64,000 nt of DNA from Prochlorococcus marinus str. MIT 9515 (GCF_000015665.1 NC_008817.1:1-64000), one strand, 5' to 3'. Shown: positions 10,373 through 20,161, numbered from the stretch's first letter. The notes: generated by a model from the letters alone, not told the origin. Translations and numbers: made by a program.

Positions 10373-11110
10373 TTGGTTGAATCTACTCAAAGTCAAGATT
10401 CCAACCTAGGAACTAGGCTCCAACAAGATTTAAAAAATGATCTTATAGCGGGACTATTAGTTGTCATTCCATTGGCAACAACTATTTGGCTATCTTCTAT
10501 TGTTAGCAAATTTGTTCTTACATTAGTAACCTCAGTTCCGAAACAATTAAATCCATTCATTACCTTAAACCCTTTATTACAAGATTTAATTAATTTAGCT
10601 TTAGGTTTAACTGTTCCCTTATTAGCAATTTTGCTGATAGGTTTGATGGCTAGAAATTTTGTAGGTAGATGGTTATTAGAATTTGGAGAAGGTACTTTAT
10701 CAAAAATCCCAGTTGCAGGTGCAGTTTATAAAACTCTTAAACAATTACTTGAAACATTTTTAAGTAATAAGTCTAACAAATTTAGAAGAGTTGTTTTAGT
10801 GGAGTATCCGCGAGAAGGACTATTTAGTGTTGGTTTTGTAACTGGTGACGTTGGTCCATCACTTCAATCAGAACTAGATAAGAAATTATTGAGTGTTTTT
10901 ATACCTACTGCTCCTAACCCAACGACTGGATGGTACACATTAGTTCCCGAAGCTTCTGTTAAAGACCTTGATATTTCTGTAGAAGATGCCTTTAGGACAA
11001 TTATTTCTGTTGGTATTGTTAATCCTGATCAAAAAGATAATTCTTCAAATCCAACCTTTTCAAAATTATTTTCTCAACTAAGGGCTTCTTCAAATACTTC
11101 ATCTACTTAA
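10373..11110 (+). CDS. DUF502 family membrane protein
   Basis: A 245-residue integral membrane protein with a TTG start. Two transmembrane segments are apparent: LIAGLLVVIPLATTIWLSS (about 25-43) and LALGLTVPLLAILLIGLMA (about 77-95). They are followed by the DUF502 signature GEGTLSKIPVAGAVYKTLKQ and a soluble C-terminal domain with FIPTAPNPTTGWYTLVPE. The family is widespread in bacteria and plants, where related proteins are linked to membrane trafficking. Its cyanobacterial role is unknown to me. It adjoins nusB (no gap) and likely forms an operon with nusB and ftsY. Confidence 0.9.
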   Translation: MVESTQSQDSNLGTRLQQDLKNDLIAGLLVVIPLATTIWLSSIVSKFVLTLVTSVPKQLNPFITLNPLLQDLINLALGLTVPLLAILLIGLMARNFVGRWLLEFGEGTLSKIPVAGAVYKTLKQLLETFLSNKSNKFRRVVLVEYPREGLFSVGFVTGDVGPSLQSELDKKLLSVFIPTAPNPTTGWYTLVPEASVKDLDISVEDAFRTIISVGIVNPDQKDNSSNPTFSKLFSQLRASSNTSST

Positions 11111-11113
11111 TTG

Positions 11114-11740
11114 ATGCATAATAGATCGCTATCACGAGAATTAGCCTTACTTTCGTTAGGTATTATTAAAGACAAAGGAGATTTAGTATTAAGTAATTGT
11201 CAAATTGAAGAAATTTTTGAATCAGCTTTAGATTCTTTAATTAATCACTGTAGAGACGAGTTAGATGATTGTGAAGCAGATTTAGAAAACGTCTCGCAAA
11301 ATCTTTTAGATAGTGAATTAAAAGAAGGTAGTGATTCTTCTTTTGCAAATGTACGGGATGAACTTAAAAAAGCTTTTCATAAAATTGAATCTGTAATGAA
11401 TTCACTTTCAGTTACTTTAGATTTTCCGAAATTGGTTGTTTCAAGTAATCAAAACGATATTAGAGAAGATGTAAATCATAGGATTAAAAGTATAATTGAT
11501 AATTTACAAACAATCGATTCTGAAATTGATGAAGTGATGGATGGATGGAGATTAAAAAGATTGCCTAGAATTGATCGTGACATTTTACGCTTAGCTTATA
11601 TCGATATTCATTTGCTTGATACTCCTATTGCAGTAGCGTGCGATGAGGCTGTAAATTTAGCAAATAAATATAGTGATACTCAAGGTAGAAAAATGATTAA
11701 TGGGGTTTTAAGGAGATTGCAAAAAGTGAAGGTGAAATAA
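11114..11740 (+). CDS. nusB: Transcription antitermination factor NusB
   Basis: About 208 residues. The C-terminal half carries the NusB fold: LKRLPRIDRDILRLAYIDI and PIAVACDEAVNLANKYSDTQ, ending in NGVLRRL. NusB acts with NusE and NusA in rRNA antitermination. The N-terminal half is longer than in E. coli NusB (139 aa), with an acidic insert around residues 50-80, as is typical of cyanobacterial NusB. A TTG three bases before the ATG (11111) would add one residue; I prefer the ATG at 11114. It lies immediately after the DUF502 gene and 59 nt before ftsY. Confidence 0.93.
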   Translation: MHNRSLSRELALLSLGIIKDKGDLVLSNCQIEEIFESALDSLINHCRDELDDCEADLENVSQNLLDSELKEGSDSSFANVRDELKKAFHKIESVMNSLSVTLDFPKLVVSSNQNDIREDVNHRIKSIIDNLQTIDSEIDEVMDGWRLKRLPRIDRDILRLAYIDIHLLDTPIAVACDEAVNLANKYSDTQGRKMINGVLRRLQKVKVK

Positions 11741-11799
11741 TTATTTGATATAAATCAATAATTTTTTATAATTAAATTAAATGAGATTTAAAAAATATT

Positions 11800-13047
11800 A
11801 TGACTAATAATGAATCTGATAATGCTCGTGAATGGGCTTCACAAGCCTATGCTTTATTAAAACAGAAACAAGAAGAACAGAAACAAGAAGAACAGAAACA
11901 AGAAGAACAGAAACAACAAGAACAGAAACAACAAGAACAGAAACAACAAGAACAGAAACAACAAGAACAGAAACAAGAAGAAGTTTATAAGCAGGATTTT
12001 TCCAACGTTAAATATGAAACTGCAGCTAAATTAGGTGAATTCGACGATGAATTCACTTGGTCAGCAATGGTGCTGGCTGCCCAAGGCAAAAAAGCAAATG
12101 AAATTTCAATAGATGAGATCGATTGGTTAAGTAAATTACGAAAAGGATTAGAAGAAACAAGAAAAGGTTTCGTAACAGAATTGTTAGATAAATTAGGAGA
12201 TGATCCTCTTACTCCAGAATCTTTAGATGATCTAGAAACTTTATTAATAAGAGCAGATGTTGGGATTGATTCTACCGATAAGGTGATTGATTCACTAAGA
12301 AAAAAATTAAACGAGGAAGTTGTTGGAGGAGAAGAAGGAATAAAGTTTTTAAAAGGCGAGTTGCGTGCAATCATAGATAAACCAATAAAAGATTCTGGAA
12401 TAAATATTCTTGTTCCACAAAAAGGAAAGTTGAACGTTTGGTTGATAGTTGGAGTAAATGGAGTTGGTAAAACTACAACTTTGGGCAAACTCGCTTATTT
12501 ATCATCCAAAAGTAATTACAAAACTTTAATAGCCGCAGCAGATACTTTCAGGGCAGCAGCAGTAGAACAATTACAGGTATGGGGTCATAGAAGTAAGGTT
12601 GAAGTCATCTCTAATCAATCAAAGAATGCAGATCCTGCCGCAGTTGTTTTTGATGCTCTAAATGCAGCAAATAAACGTAATAGTGATTTATTACTCGTAG
12701 ATACTGCGGGAAGATTACAAACTAAAAATAATCTTATGGATGAATTATCAAAAATTAAAAGAATTATTGATAAAAAAGTACCAGATGCAATTGTTGAATC
12801 ATTATTAGTTTTAGATGCTAGTCAAGGACAAAATGGATTAAAACAAGCAAAGAGTTTTGCAAAATCCGCAAATTTAAGTGGTGCTGTTATTACTAAATTA
12901 GATGGTACTTCTAGAGGAGGGGTTTCCTTAGCTGTTTCTGCAGAAGTCAATTTACCAATAAGATTTATTGGAGCAGGTGAAGGTATTAAAGATTTAAGAC
13001 CTTTTAATAGCTTTGAGTTTGTGGAGGCACTGCTAGCAGATAGATAA
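11800..13047 (+). CDS. ftsY: Signal recognition particle receptor FtsY
   Basis: A 415-residue GTPase that docks SRP-ribosome complexes at the membrane. The NG domain is clear: P-loop GVNGVGKTTTLGKLA near 218, DTAGRLQTK near 301, TKLDGTSRGG near 366, and the C-terminal GEGIKDLRPFNSFEFVEALL. The N-terminal A-domain (about residues 20-65) is an unusual Gln/Glu/Lys repeat built from eight 5-residue units, probably a charged coiled coil or disordered spacer for membrane contact. A spacer of 59 nt separates it from nusB. Identification is certain; only the repeat number is likely to vary among strains. Confidence 0.97.
   Translation: MTNNESDNAREWASQAYALLKQKQEEQKQEEQKQEEQKQQEQKQQEQKQQEQKQQEQKQEEVYKQDFSNVKYETAAKLGEFDDEFTWSAMVLAAQGKKANEISIDEIDWLSKLRKGLEETRKGFVTELLDKLGDDPLTPESLDDLETLLIRADVGIDSTDKVIDSLRKKLNEEVVGGEEGIKFLKGELRAIIDKPIKDSGINILVPQKGKLNVWLIVGVNGVGKTTTLGKLAYLSSKSNYKTLIAAADTFRAAAVEQLQVWGHRSKVEVISNQSKNADPAAVVFDALNAANKRNSDLLLVDTAGRLQTKNNLMDELSKIKRIIDKKVPDAIVESLLVLDASQGQNGLKQAKSFAKSANLSGAVITKLDGTSRGGVSLAVSAEVNLPIRFIGAGEGIKDLRPFNSFEFVEALLADR
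11863..11983 (+). repeat. Eight tandem 15-bp repeats in ftsY
   Basis: Eight in-frame copies of a 15-bp unit (consensus CAGAAACAAGAAGAA or CAGAAACAACAAGAA) encode alternating QKQEE and QKQQE. The order is three QKQEE, four QKQQE, one QKQEE. Near-identity at DNA level, including synonymous sites, points to recent slippage or unequal recombination. Because the unit is a multiple of three, copy number change leaves the frame intact. Confidence 0.95.
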
Positions 13048-13117
13048 AAATTTTAATTAATTCTTTTTTTAAAACTAGATTATTAATGTTAAAACATATC
13101 TATACACTTAATTTGTT

Positions 13118-14461
13118 TTGTCAAAAATCCAAAAAGAAAAATTATTGTCTAATGATGTAATCCAAAAATTTTTAGCAGAGGATTATAAATTGCCAATTGA
13201 TAAGAATGATAAATTTGTAGAAATAGCATCTTCTTTAGCTTATTATTTAAAATCTTTTTCCAACATTAAAAGATTTCTAGATTATATCTCTTTAATTTTA
13301 AAGCACATTTTTAATGAGCAATTAAGTTTAATTATTCCTTTAAATGAAAAAGGAGAAATATGGAAAGAAAATATCAAGTTTTCTGGAGATACAAAAAATT
13401 TTAAAATCGATAGTGAAATTAAAAGTTATTTAAAAAATTTTGATTTTTCAAAAAATTTCAGATTCAAAGAAATTGATTCCCTTGAAAAAATTTTTAATAA
13501 TAAATTTAAAGAATATGTAATTAAATCACATAAAATATTGTCTCGAGGAAAATGCAGGGGATTTCTTTATACCTTTAATTATGGAATTTATGATGAATCT
13601 CTAATAAATGAACGTAATTTAAAGTTTATTATTAGTTGTTTAGCGGTTGGTTTAGAAAACTATTGGTTATTAAAAACAAAAAAAAAGCATGAAAATGTGG
13701 ATAGAGAAATTTCAATAGGAGCAGAAATTCAATCACAACTCTTACCGGATTATTGCCCAATTATTTTTGGGGTGGATTTAGCGGCTCACTGCAGACCAGC
13801 TCTTCAACTGGGAGGAGATTATTATGATTTTATGTCTTTAAAAACAAATATCTCTGAAAAGAGAAGGGAGAAGGCAAGATGGGCACTGGTTATTGGTGAC
13901 GTAATGGGGAAGGGAATTCCTGCAGGTCTTTTGATGACTATGTTAAGAGGAATGCTAAGAGCAGAGGTTTTAACTGGTCTGCCTCCAGATAGAATTTTGC
14001 ATGATTTAAATCAGTTAGCTATTTATGATTTAGACCAATCCCATAGATTTGTTACTTTATTTTATTCAGATTATGATCCAAGAACAAGAAAATTAAGGTA
14101 TGCAAATGCTGCACATAATCCTCCTTTGCTTTGGAAAAGTTCTGAGCAAAAAATTATAAAGTTGGACTCTGAAGGTTTCGTTTTAGGATTACAAAATGAT
14201 GCGGAATATCAATGTGGTCAAATACAACTTAGTAAAAATGACGCAATTCTTTACTATACAGATGGAGTAACTGAGACTTCTAATGCTTTAGGGGAAAGAT
14301 TTGATGAAGAACGATTAATGAAATCTTTTTCAAAATTATGTAAGCAATCACTTAAATCTAAAGAGATTTTACATAAGATTTTTAAAATATTAGATGAATT
14401 TACTGGTAAAAATAGACAATTAGAAGATGATGCTTCAATCGTAGTCTTTCAGTTAGATTAG
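13118..14461 (+). CDS. SpoIIE/RsbU-type PP2C serine phosphatase
   Basis: A 447-residue protein with a TTG start. The C-terminal half is a PP2C-like SpoIIE domain: LGGDYYDF near 234, VIGDVMGKGIPAG near 262, AHNPPLLW near 330 and the terminal EDDASIVVFQ. The metal-binding aspartates in these motifs are all present, so it should be active. The N-terminal 190 residues are Lys/Phe-rich and GAF-like in size but without a clear signature. Such phosphatases usually act on anti-sigma antagonists in partner switching. No kinase or antagonist gene is next to it. It is followed by argH after 60 nt. Confidence 0.9.
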   Translation: MSKIQKEKLLSNDVIQKFLAEDYKLPIDKNDKFVEIASSLAYYLKSFSNIKRFLDYISLILKHIFNEQLSLIIPLNEKGEIWKENIKFSGDTKNFKIDSEIKSYLKNFDFSKNFRFKEIDSLEKIFNNKFKEYVIKSHKILSRGKCRGFLYTFNYGIYDESLINERNLKFIISCLAVGLENYWLLKTKKKHENVDREISIGAEIQSQLLPDYCPIIFGVDLAAHCRPALQLGGDYYDFMSLKTNISEKRREKARWALVIGDVMGKGIPAGLLMTMLRGMLRAEVLTGLPPDRILHDLNQLAIYDLDQSHRFVTLFYSDYDPRTRKLRYANAAHNPPLLWKSSEQKIIKLDSEGFVLGLQNDAEYQCGQIQLSKNDAILYYTDGVTETSNALGERFDEERLMKSFSKLCKQSLKSKEILHKIFKILDEFTGKNRQLEDDASIVVFQLD

Positions 14462-14521
14462 ATTTTTTGTCACACATATAAAACAATGCTTTATTAGAAG
14501 TAACTTAAGTTTTGATTAAAA

Positions 14522-15901
14522 ATGTCCAAAGTTTGGAGTAATAGGTTTGAGAGTAGTTTAAATCCTTTTATAGAGGAGTTTAATGCTTCAATTGGTTTTG
14601 ATAAGACACTAATTTTTGAAGATATAGATTGTTCTATTGCTCATGCCAAAATGCTTGGCAAAACAAAAGTTTTATCTGCTGATGAGTCTCAAAAGATTAT
14701 TGAGGGTTTAGAGAATATAAAACAAGACTTTATTAAAGGCGAATTTTCTCCTGGAGCTCCATCTGAAGACATTCACTATAGTATTGAAGAAAAACTAATT
14801 GATTTAATAGGGGATACTGGTAAAAAATTACATACTGGCAGAAGTAGAAATGATCAAGTCGGAACAGATATCCGACTTTGGCTTAGAAAAAAAATTGATA
14901 CTATTGATAATTTATTAGCTGAATTGCAAAACTCTTTATTTGCGGTCGCAGAATCTAATATTTATACTTTGATTCCTGGCTATACTCACATGCAAAGGGC
15001 ACAACCGTTATCTTTGGCCCATCATTTTTTAGCATATCTTGAAATGTTTCAAAGAGATCGTGAAAGGCTTAGAGAAGTTAGAGCTAGGGTAAATATTTCG
15101 CCATTAGGTGCTGCAGCTTTAGCAGGAACAAAAATAAAAATAGATCGATACTTTACTGCTTCAGAATTAGGATTTGACAATATTTATAAAAATAGTATTG
15201 ATGCTGTAAGTGATAGAGATTTTTGCATCGAATTTGCTTCTGCTTCTGCTTTAATAATGTCACATTTAAGTAGAATCTCAGAAGAGATAATTTTGTGGGT
15301 TACTGACGAATTTTCTTTTGCAAAATTAACGGATAAGTGTGCTACTGGTAGTAGTTTGATGCCTCAGAAAAAAAATCCAGACGTTCCAGAATTAATAAGA
15401 GGTAAAACTGGTAGGGTTTATGGAAATTTGCACACATTATTAACACTTATTAAAGGTGTACCTCTTGCTTATAATAAAGATTTTCAAGAAGATAAAGAAC
15501 CGATTTTTGATACGGTAGATACTATTTCTTCATGCCTAAAAGCTATGAGAATTTTACTTGATGAAGGAATAGAATTTAATGTTGATAAATTAATAGATTC
15601 TGTTAATAATGATTTTTCTAATGCAACTGATTTGGCAGATTATCTAGTTTCTAAGCAGGTTCCTTTTAGGAAGGCTTATCAAATAGTGGGTGATATTGTG
15701 AAGTATTGTTTAACAAAAAATATTCTATTTAAAGATTTAAATTTATCAGAATTTCAAACATTTCATGATGAATTCAAAGAAGATATTTATGAAAATCTTA
15801 ATCCCATGAACGTAGTGAAGTCTAGAAATAGTGTAGGAGGCACAGGATTTGAACAAGTAGAAATAGAGTTAAACAATTGGAAGAAAAAATTATTTACCTA
15901 A
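14522..15901 (+). CDS. argH: Argininosuccinate lyase
   Basis: A 459-residue fumarase/aspartase-superfamily enzyme making arginine and fumarate, the final step of arginine synthesis. The family signature [12 protein letters not shown] lies near residues 280-291, with catalytic Ser at the first positions, and [13 protein letters not shown] near 102. YTHMQRAQP contains the catalytic His. Full length with ATG start. Arginine made here feeds speA, which lies further along in this window. It is on the same strand as the phosphatase gene but the 60-nt spacer leaves operon membership open. Confidence 0.97.
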   Translation: MSKVWSNRFESSLNPFIEEFNASIGFDKTLIFEDIDCSIAHAKMLGKTKVLSADESQKIIEGLENIKQDFIKGEFSPGAPSEDIHYSIEEKLIDLIGDTGKKLHTGRSRNDQVGTDIRLWLRKKIDTIDNLLAELQNSLFAVAESNIYTLIPGYTHMQRAQPLSLAHHFLAYLEMFQRDRERLREVRARVNISPLGAAALAGTKIKIDRYFTASELGFDNIYKNSIDAVSDRDFCIEFASASALIMSHLSRISEEIILWVTDEFSFAKLTDKCATGSSLMPQKKNPDVPELIRGKTGRVYGNLHTLLTLIKGVPLAYNKDFQEDKEPIFDTVDTISSCLKAMRILLDEGIEFNVDKLIDSVNNDFSNATDLADYLVSKQVPFRKAYQIVGDIVKYCLTKNILFKDLNLSEFQTFHDEFKEDIYENLNPMNVVKSRNSVGGTGFEQVEIELNNWKKKLFT

Positions 15902-16017
15902 ATCTCCTTTGATTTTCTACAAGAAGGGATGTATTGAAGTAGAATAGTATTGCAATGTATATGAATTACTAATTAAGTAGTTTTTATCTTGGTTTTTATC
16001 TTTAAGTTGAGTTTCAA

Positions 16018-16686
16018 GTGAGTATTTTTGTTGGCAATTTGCCTTTCCGCGCAGAGCGAGAAGACATCCTAGAGTTATTTACACCATATGGTGAAGTTAT
16101 GAATTGTTCTCTCCCATTAGAGAGAGATACTGGTAGAAAAAGAGGTTTTGCTTTTGTCGAAATGGCAGATGAAGCACTTGAGACAACCGCTATTGAAGGA
16201 CTTCAAGGGACTGAGCTCATGGGAAGACCCTTAAGAATAAACAAAGCAGAGCCAAGAGGCGGCGGCGGCCAAAGAAGAGGCGGCGGCGGCGGTAGAGGCG
16301 GCGGTTACGGCGGCGGTGGTAATGGCGGCGGTTACGGCGGCGGTGGTAATGGCGGCGGTTACGGCGGTGGCGGTAATGGCGGTGGTTACGGCGGCGGTGG
16401 TAATGGCGGCGGTTACGGCGGCGGTGGTAATGGCGGCGGTTACGGCGGTGGCGGTAATGGCGGTGGTTACGGCGGCGGCGGTAATGGCGGTGGTTACGGC
16501 GGCGGTGGTTACGGCGGTGGTTACTCTGAACCTGCTTCAAATTACGCTAATAAATCTTCAGGGGCTGAAGGCTGGGAAGATAGAAGTTATGGAAACTCAT
16601 CTGAAAATTCTGAATTTGAAAATGGTAGAAGTAGAAGAAAAAGAAGTGTTATAAATAATTCTGAAATTTCTCAGGAAGGTAATTAG
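16018..16686 (+). CDS. Glycine-rich RNA-binding protein (RRM domain)
   Basis: A 222-residue cyanobacterial Rbp-type protein with GTG start. One RRM occupies residues 1-80, with RNP-2 IFVGNL (3-8) and RNP-1 RGFAFVEM (about 42-49). Residues about 85-170 are a low-complexity Gly/Tyr/Asn tract. The tail is acidic then basic (RSRRKRSV). Such proteins bind RNA and in cyanobacteria often respond to cold or position mRNAs at membranes; the role here is inferred. The Gly tract is far richer in GC than its surroundings. The last 4 nt overlap the end of the convergent dus gene. Confidence 0.95.
   Translation: MSIFVGNLPFRAEREDILELFTPYGEVMNCSLPLERDTGRKRGFAFVEMADEALETTAIEGLQGTELMGRPLRINKAEPRGGGGQRRGGGGGRGGGYGGGGNGGGYGGGGNGGGYGGGGNGGGYGGGGNGGGYGGGGNGGGYGGGGNGGGYGGGGNGGGYGGGGYGGGYSEPASNYANKSSGAEGWEDRSYGNSSENSEFENGRSRRKRSVINNSEISQEGN
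16300..16530 (+). repeat. 27-bp tandem repeats encoding Gly-Tyr-Asn tract
   Basis: A 27-bp unit encoding NGGGYGGGG is repeated about seven times; AAT codons recur at exactly 27-bp spacing (16321, 16348, 16375, 16402, 16429, 16456, 16483). Units differ only by GGC/GGT synonymous swaps. Glycine is encoded by GGC and GGT, making a GC-rich island in AT-rich DNA. Recent expansion by slippage is the simplest reading. Confidence 0.93.
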
Positions 16687-17687
16687 TATCCTAATTTTTT
16701 AAGCTCTAAAGTAAGTTTGATTAATGCGTCAATACTTAATTCTTGTTTAATTGATCTACTAGAAATTTGATTTCTCCAAATTTTTGCGTTTGGGATTCCT
16801 TCAACTAGATTTATAAGATGTTTGCAAATATCCCAAGTTTTTCCCCCATTTTGTAAATGATTTTCAATATAGGGAATAAGTGAAAATATAATCTCTGAGG
16901 CACTTTTGCTGGTAATATTTTTGCCGTAAATTTTATTGTCGATTTGAGACCACCTTAGGGGATATTTATAAACTGATCTTCCTATCATCACTCCATCTAA
17001 TCTTTCTAATGCCTTTATGCATTGATCAATATTTGTAAAACCCCCATTAATTTCTATGAGCAGCTGAGGATTGTTTTCTTTTAATTTCTGTACCACATCA
17101 TATCTGAGTGGTGGAATAGTTCTATTCTGTTTAGGATTAAGGCCTTTCAAAATTGCTTTTCTTGCATGGACTGTAAATCTTTCTGCTCCAGCATTAGCAA
17201 CTTCTTTTACAAAAGTATTCAATTGATCAAAACTATCCTCTTCATCTACCCCAATTCTATGTTTAATGGTTATGGGTAAATTGCAGTTATTCTTTAAGGA
17301 CTCTATGCATTTTGCTACTTTAGCAGGTTCTTTCATAAGCGAAGCACCAAAGTTTCCCGAACAAACTCTTGGACTTGGACATCCAACATTAAAATTAATT
17401 TCATCATATCCCCAATCTTGAGCCATTTTTGCTGCCTCTTTAAGCATTTGAGGGTTATCTCCTCCAAATTGAATTGATAATGGGTGTTCTTCTTTATTGA
17501 AGTTTAAAAATTTCTCTTTTTTATCGGTATAAACTAAACTTTGAGCGACTATCATTTCCGTGTACAAAAGAGCTTTAGAGCTTATTTGTCTAATTATCAT
17601 CCTAAAGTGTTTATCTGTGCAATCCATCATTGGAGCAACACTTATTTTGTGTAAATTATTTATAGAATTAGGAAGATAGCTTTTCAT
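16683..17687 (-). CDS. dusA: tRNA-dihydrouridine synthase (DusA-like)
   Basis: A 334-residue FMN enzyme that reduces uridine to dihydrouridine in the tRNA D-loop. The N-terminal SVAPMMDCTDKHFR and QFGGDNP bind FMN and tRNA. The catalytic cysteine is Cys109 in NVGCPSPRVCSGNFG. HARKAILKGL and EINGGF also fit the family. The long C-terminal helical domain and the CTDKHFR start match the DusA subfamily rather than DusB. It converges on the RNA-binding gene with a 4-nt overlap and diverges from msrB, sharing a 27-nt spacer. Confidence 0.92.
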   Translation of the reverse strand: MKSYLPNSINNLHKISVAPMMDCTDKHFRMIIRQISSKALLYTEMIVAQSLVYTDKKEKFLNFNKEEHPLSIQFGGDNPQMLKEAAKMAQDWGYDEINFNVGCPSPRVCSGNFGASLMKEPAKVAKCIESLKNNCNLPITIKHRIGVDEEDSFDQLNTFVKEVANAGAERFTVHARKAILKGLNPKQNRTIPPLRYDVVQKLKENNPQLLIEINGGFTNIDQCIKALERLDGVMIGRSVYKYPLRWSQIDNKIYGKNITSKSASEIIFSLIPYIENHLQNGGKTWDICKHLINLVEGIPNAKIWRNQISSRSIKQELSIDALIKLTLELKKLGY

Positions 17688-17714
17688 TAAATTCTATTCA
17701 AGAAATTTGAAAAT

Positions 17715-18209
17715 ATGAATCAATTTTTATCCAGAAGATCATTTATTTTAATTCCTGCCATGTCAATTTTGAAATTTTTTCTTAAACCGAAGAAAGTATT
17801 AGCCTCATCTACTGCTTCGGAGGAGGACTGGAACTTATCAAAAGAAGAGTGGAAAAATAAACTAAGTCCTGAATCCTATTATATTTTACGCGAGGAGGGG
17901 ACTGAACGAGCTTTTAGTAGTCAATTAAATAACGAGAAAAGGAAAGGTATTTTTGCATGTGCAGGGTGTAATCAGCATCTTTTTACCTCTGATACTAAAT
18001 TTGATAGTGGTACTGGGTGGCCTAGTTTTTGGGATCCCATTAATGGTTCTGTAGAAACGAAAGTTGATTTTAAATTAATTGTCCCTAGAACCGAATATCA
18101 TTGTTCCAGATGTGAGGGACATCAAGGGCATGTCTTTAACGATGGTCCTTTACCTACAGGTAAACGATATTGTAATAATGGTCTTGCTTTGAAATTTATA
18201 GCGGAATAA
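17715..18209 (+). CDS. msrB: Peptide-methionine (R)-S-oxide reductase, probably exported
   Basis: A 164-residue MsrB repairing oxidised methionine (R form). Zinc-binding cysteines are at 82/85 (CAGCNQHLF) and 130/133 (CSRCEGHQGHVF), and the catalytic Cys153 is in RYCNNGLALKF. GTGWPSFWDPI is the substrate loop. Residues 6-22 (SRRSFILIPAMSILKFF) look like a twin-arginine-type or lipophilic signal, placing the enzyme in the thylakoid lumen or periplasm. That targeting is inference. It is transcribed away from the dus gene. Confidence 0.93.
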   Translation: MNQFLSRRSFILIPAMSILKFFLKPKKVLASSTASEEDWNLSKEEWKNKLSPESYYILREEGTERAFSSQLNNEKRKGIFACAGCNQHLFTSDTKFDSGTGWPSFWDPINGSVETKVDFKLIVPRTEYHCSRCEGHQGHVFNDGPLPTGKRYCNNGLALKFIAE

Positions 18210-18217
18210 TTAATTAG

Positions 18218-18240
18218 TGCGGCCTTCCGCAACTTGTTTT
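18218..18240 (+). terminator. Possible weak terminator after msrB
   Basis: TGCGG-CCTT-CCGCA forms a 5-bp GC-rich hairpin with a four-base loop, followed by a broken T-rich run (TTGTTTTGTT). It lies 9 nt after the msrB stop and before grpE. The T tract is interrupted, so efficiency is doubtful. Confidence 0.35.
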
Positions 18241-18285
18241 GTTCCCCAATTTCATTCACAATAGTTATTAAGAATTTTAAGTCTA

Positions 18286-19005
18286 ATGATTGAAGAACAA
18301 TCAGATAATGTTGAAAATAAAGATGAGAATGTTTCTATGGATAACAATATATCTGAAAATTTACCAATAGCTGAAGAGCAAACTAATGAAGATAAAAAAT
18401 TACCTGACGATAATAACGAAAAAATAGATGCAGAAGATTTGAAAAATACCATTACTAATAATGATGCAAGATTAGAACAATTAGAAAAAGAGCATGAAAC
18501 TTTAAAAAGTCAGTATGTAAGAATCGCTGCTGATTTCGACAACTTTAGAAAAAGGCAGTCTAGGGATCAAGATGATTTGAAAATTCAACTTGTTTCGAAA
18601 GCTTTAACAGCAATATTGCCTATTGTTGATAATTTCGAAAGAGCAAGACAACAATTAAAACCTGAAGGAGATGAGGCCCAAACATTACATAGAAGTTATC
18701 AAGGGTTATATAAACAATTAGTAGAAGTATTGAAACAACAAGGAGTTGCTCCAATGAGGGTGGTTGGACAACAATTTGACCCTAATTTACATGAAGCTGT
18801 TTTAAGAGAACCAAGTGAGGAGCAAAATGAGGATATAATTATTGAAGAATTACAGCGTGGATATCATTTAGAAGGTAAGGTTTTAAGACATGCATTAGTT
18901 AAAGTTTCCATGGGTCCTGGCCAACAAATATCACAAGAATCAGAAGAAAAGGATAAAGTTGATAAAGATATTGATTCAGAGGGCTCTATCTCTGAAGAAA
19001 ATTGA
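18286..19005 (+). CDS. grpE: Nucleotide exchange factor GrpE
   Basis: A 239-residue GrpE that releases ADP from DnaK. The N-terminal 65 residues are acidic and disordered. A long coiled coil follows (about 65-115: [20 protein letters not shown], then DFDNFRKRQ), and then the beta domain with [20 protein letters not shown] and [10 protein letters not shown]. The acidic tail after residue 215 is longer than usual. It precedes dnaJ by 31 nt, the common grpE-dnaJ chaperone pair. Confidence 0.96.
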   Translation: MIEEQSDNVENKDENVSMDNNISENLPIAEEQTNEDKKLPDDNNEKIDAEDLKNTITNNDARLEQLEKEHETLKSQYVRIAADFDNFRKRQSRDQDDLKIQLVSKALTAILPIVDNFERARQQLKPEGDEAQTLHRSYQGLYKQLVEVLKQQGVAPMRVVGQQFDPNLHEAVLREPSEEQNEDIIIEELQRGYHLEGKVLRHALVKVSMGPGQQISQESEEKDKVDKDIDSEGSISEEN

Positions 19006-19036
19006 ACCCCTTTTATGAATAGTTGAGTATTATCTA

Positions 19037-20161
19037 ATGGCTGATTTTTATCAAATACTTGGTGTTTCAAGAGATGCTGATGCTAATACTTTAAAAAGCG
19101 CTTATAGAAAGTTAGCAAGACAGTATCATCCTGATGTGAATAAGGATCCGGGTGCTGAAGATAAATTTAAGGAGATAGGAAAGGCTTATGAGGCATTAGC
19201 CGATCCAGAAACTAGAGCGAGATACGATCAGTTTGGAGAGGCTGGAATAGGAGGTGCGGCTGGAATGCCAGATATGGGAGACATGGGGGGTTTCGGAGAT
19301 TTATTCGAAACTTTCTTTAATGGTTTCGGAGGACAATCTTCACAAGGAGGCAGATCACAAAGAAGAGGTCCTCAACAAGGTGATGATTTAAGGTATGACT
19401 TAAATATTGATTTTAAAGATGCTATTTTTGGACAACAAAGAGAAATAAAGATACCTCACTTAGAAACTTGTGACATTTGTAGAGGAAGTGGGGCAAAAAA
19501 AGGTACAGGTCCAATAAACTGTACAACATGTGGTGGAAGTGGTCAGGTTAGAAGAGCGACAAGAACTCCCTTTGGTAATTTTACTCAAGTTGCAGAATGT
19601 CCCACTTGTAATGGAGTTGGACAAGTAATTTCAGATCCATGCGCAAGTTGCGGTGGAAATGGTGTAAAACAAGTGAGAAAAAAATTACGTATTAATATTC
19701 CTGCAGGAGTTGATTCTGGAACTAAATTGAGAGTTTCTGGAGAGGGTAATGTCGGTTTAAAAGGTGGACCGCCTGGAGATCTTTATGTTTTTATAAAAGT
19801 TAAAAGTGACCCGAATTTAAAAAGAGATGGTATTAATATTTATTCCGAAATATCAGTTAGTTATCTTCAAGCTATTCTTGGAGATACCCTTGATATCATG
19901 ACAGTTGACGGAAAGGTTAACTTAAAAATTCCAAGCGGTACCCAGCCAAATAGTACTTTATCCTTAGAAAACAAAGGTGTTCCCCGATTAGGTAATCCTG
20001 TTGCTCGCGGTAATCATCAAGTTTTAGTGAAGGTTAAACTTCCCACGCGAATAACAGATGAAGAGAGAAATCTTCTGGAGAATTTAGCTTCCAAATATTC
20101 TGAACATAACTCTAATTCTAATAGTGGATTGTTTAGTAAGTTGTTTGGTAAGGAATCTTGA
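19037..20161 (+). CDS. dnaJ: Chaperone DnaJ
   Basis: A 374-residue type I DnaJ. The J domain has the HPD motif at residues 31-33. A Gly/Phe-rich linker follows (about 72-110). Four zinc-finger repeats are present: [24 protein letters not shown] and CASCGGNG (about 145-215). The C-terminal substrate-binding domain is complete. It stimulates DnaK ATPase in protein folding. It overlaps the TusA-like gene by 4 nt (TTGA), indicating translational coupling. Confidence 0.97.
   Translation: MADFYQILGVSRDADANTLKSAYRKLARQYHPDVNKDPGAEDKFKEIGKAYEALADPETRARYDQFGEAGIGGAAGMPDMGDMGGFGDLFETFFNGFGGQSSQGGRSQRRGPQQGDDLRYDLNIDFKDAIFGQQREIKIPHLETCDICRGSGAKKGTGPINCTTCGGSGQVRRATRTPFGNFTQVAECPTCNGVGQVISDPCASCGGNGVKQVRKKLRINIPAGVDSGTKLRVSGEGNVGLKGGPPGDLYVFIKVKSDPNLKRDGINIYSEISVSYLQAILGDTLDIMTVDGKVNLKIPSGTQPNSTLSLENKGVPRLGNPVARGNHQVLVKVKLPTRITDEERNLLENLASKYSEHNSNSNSGLFSKLFGKES

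Noticed and set aside
15902-16017. tRNA gene in spacers such as 15902-16017, 18210-18285 or 23952-24148
   Set aside because: I looked for the GGTTCRA T-loop and acceptor pairing and found none in these spacers.
16217-16540. Arg/His-rich frame opposite the Gly tract
   Set aside because: It is the reverse-strand reading of the GGC/GGT repeat; the RRM protein explains the DNA.
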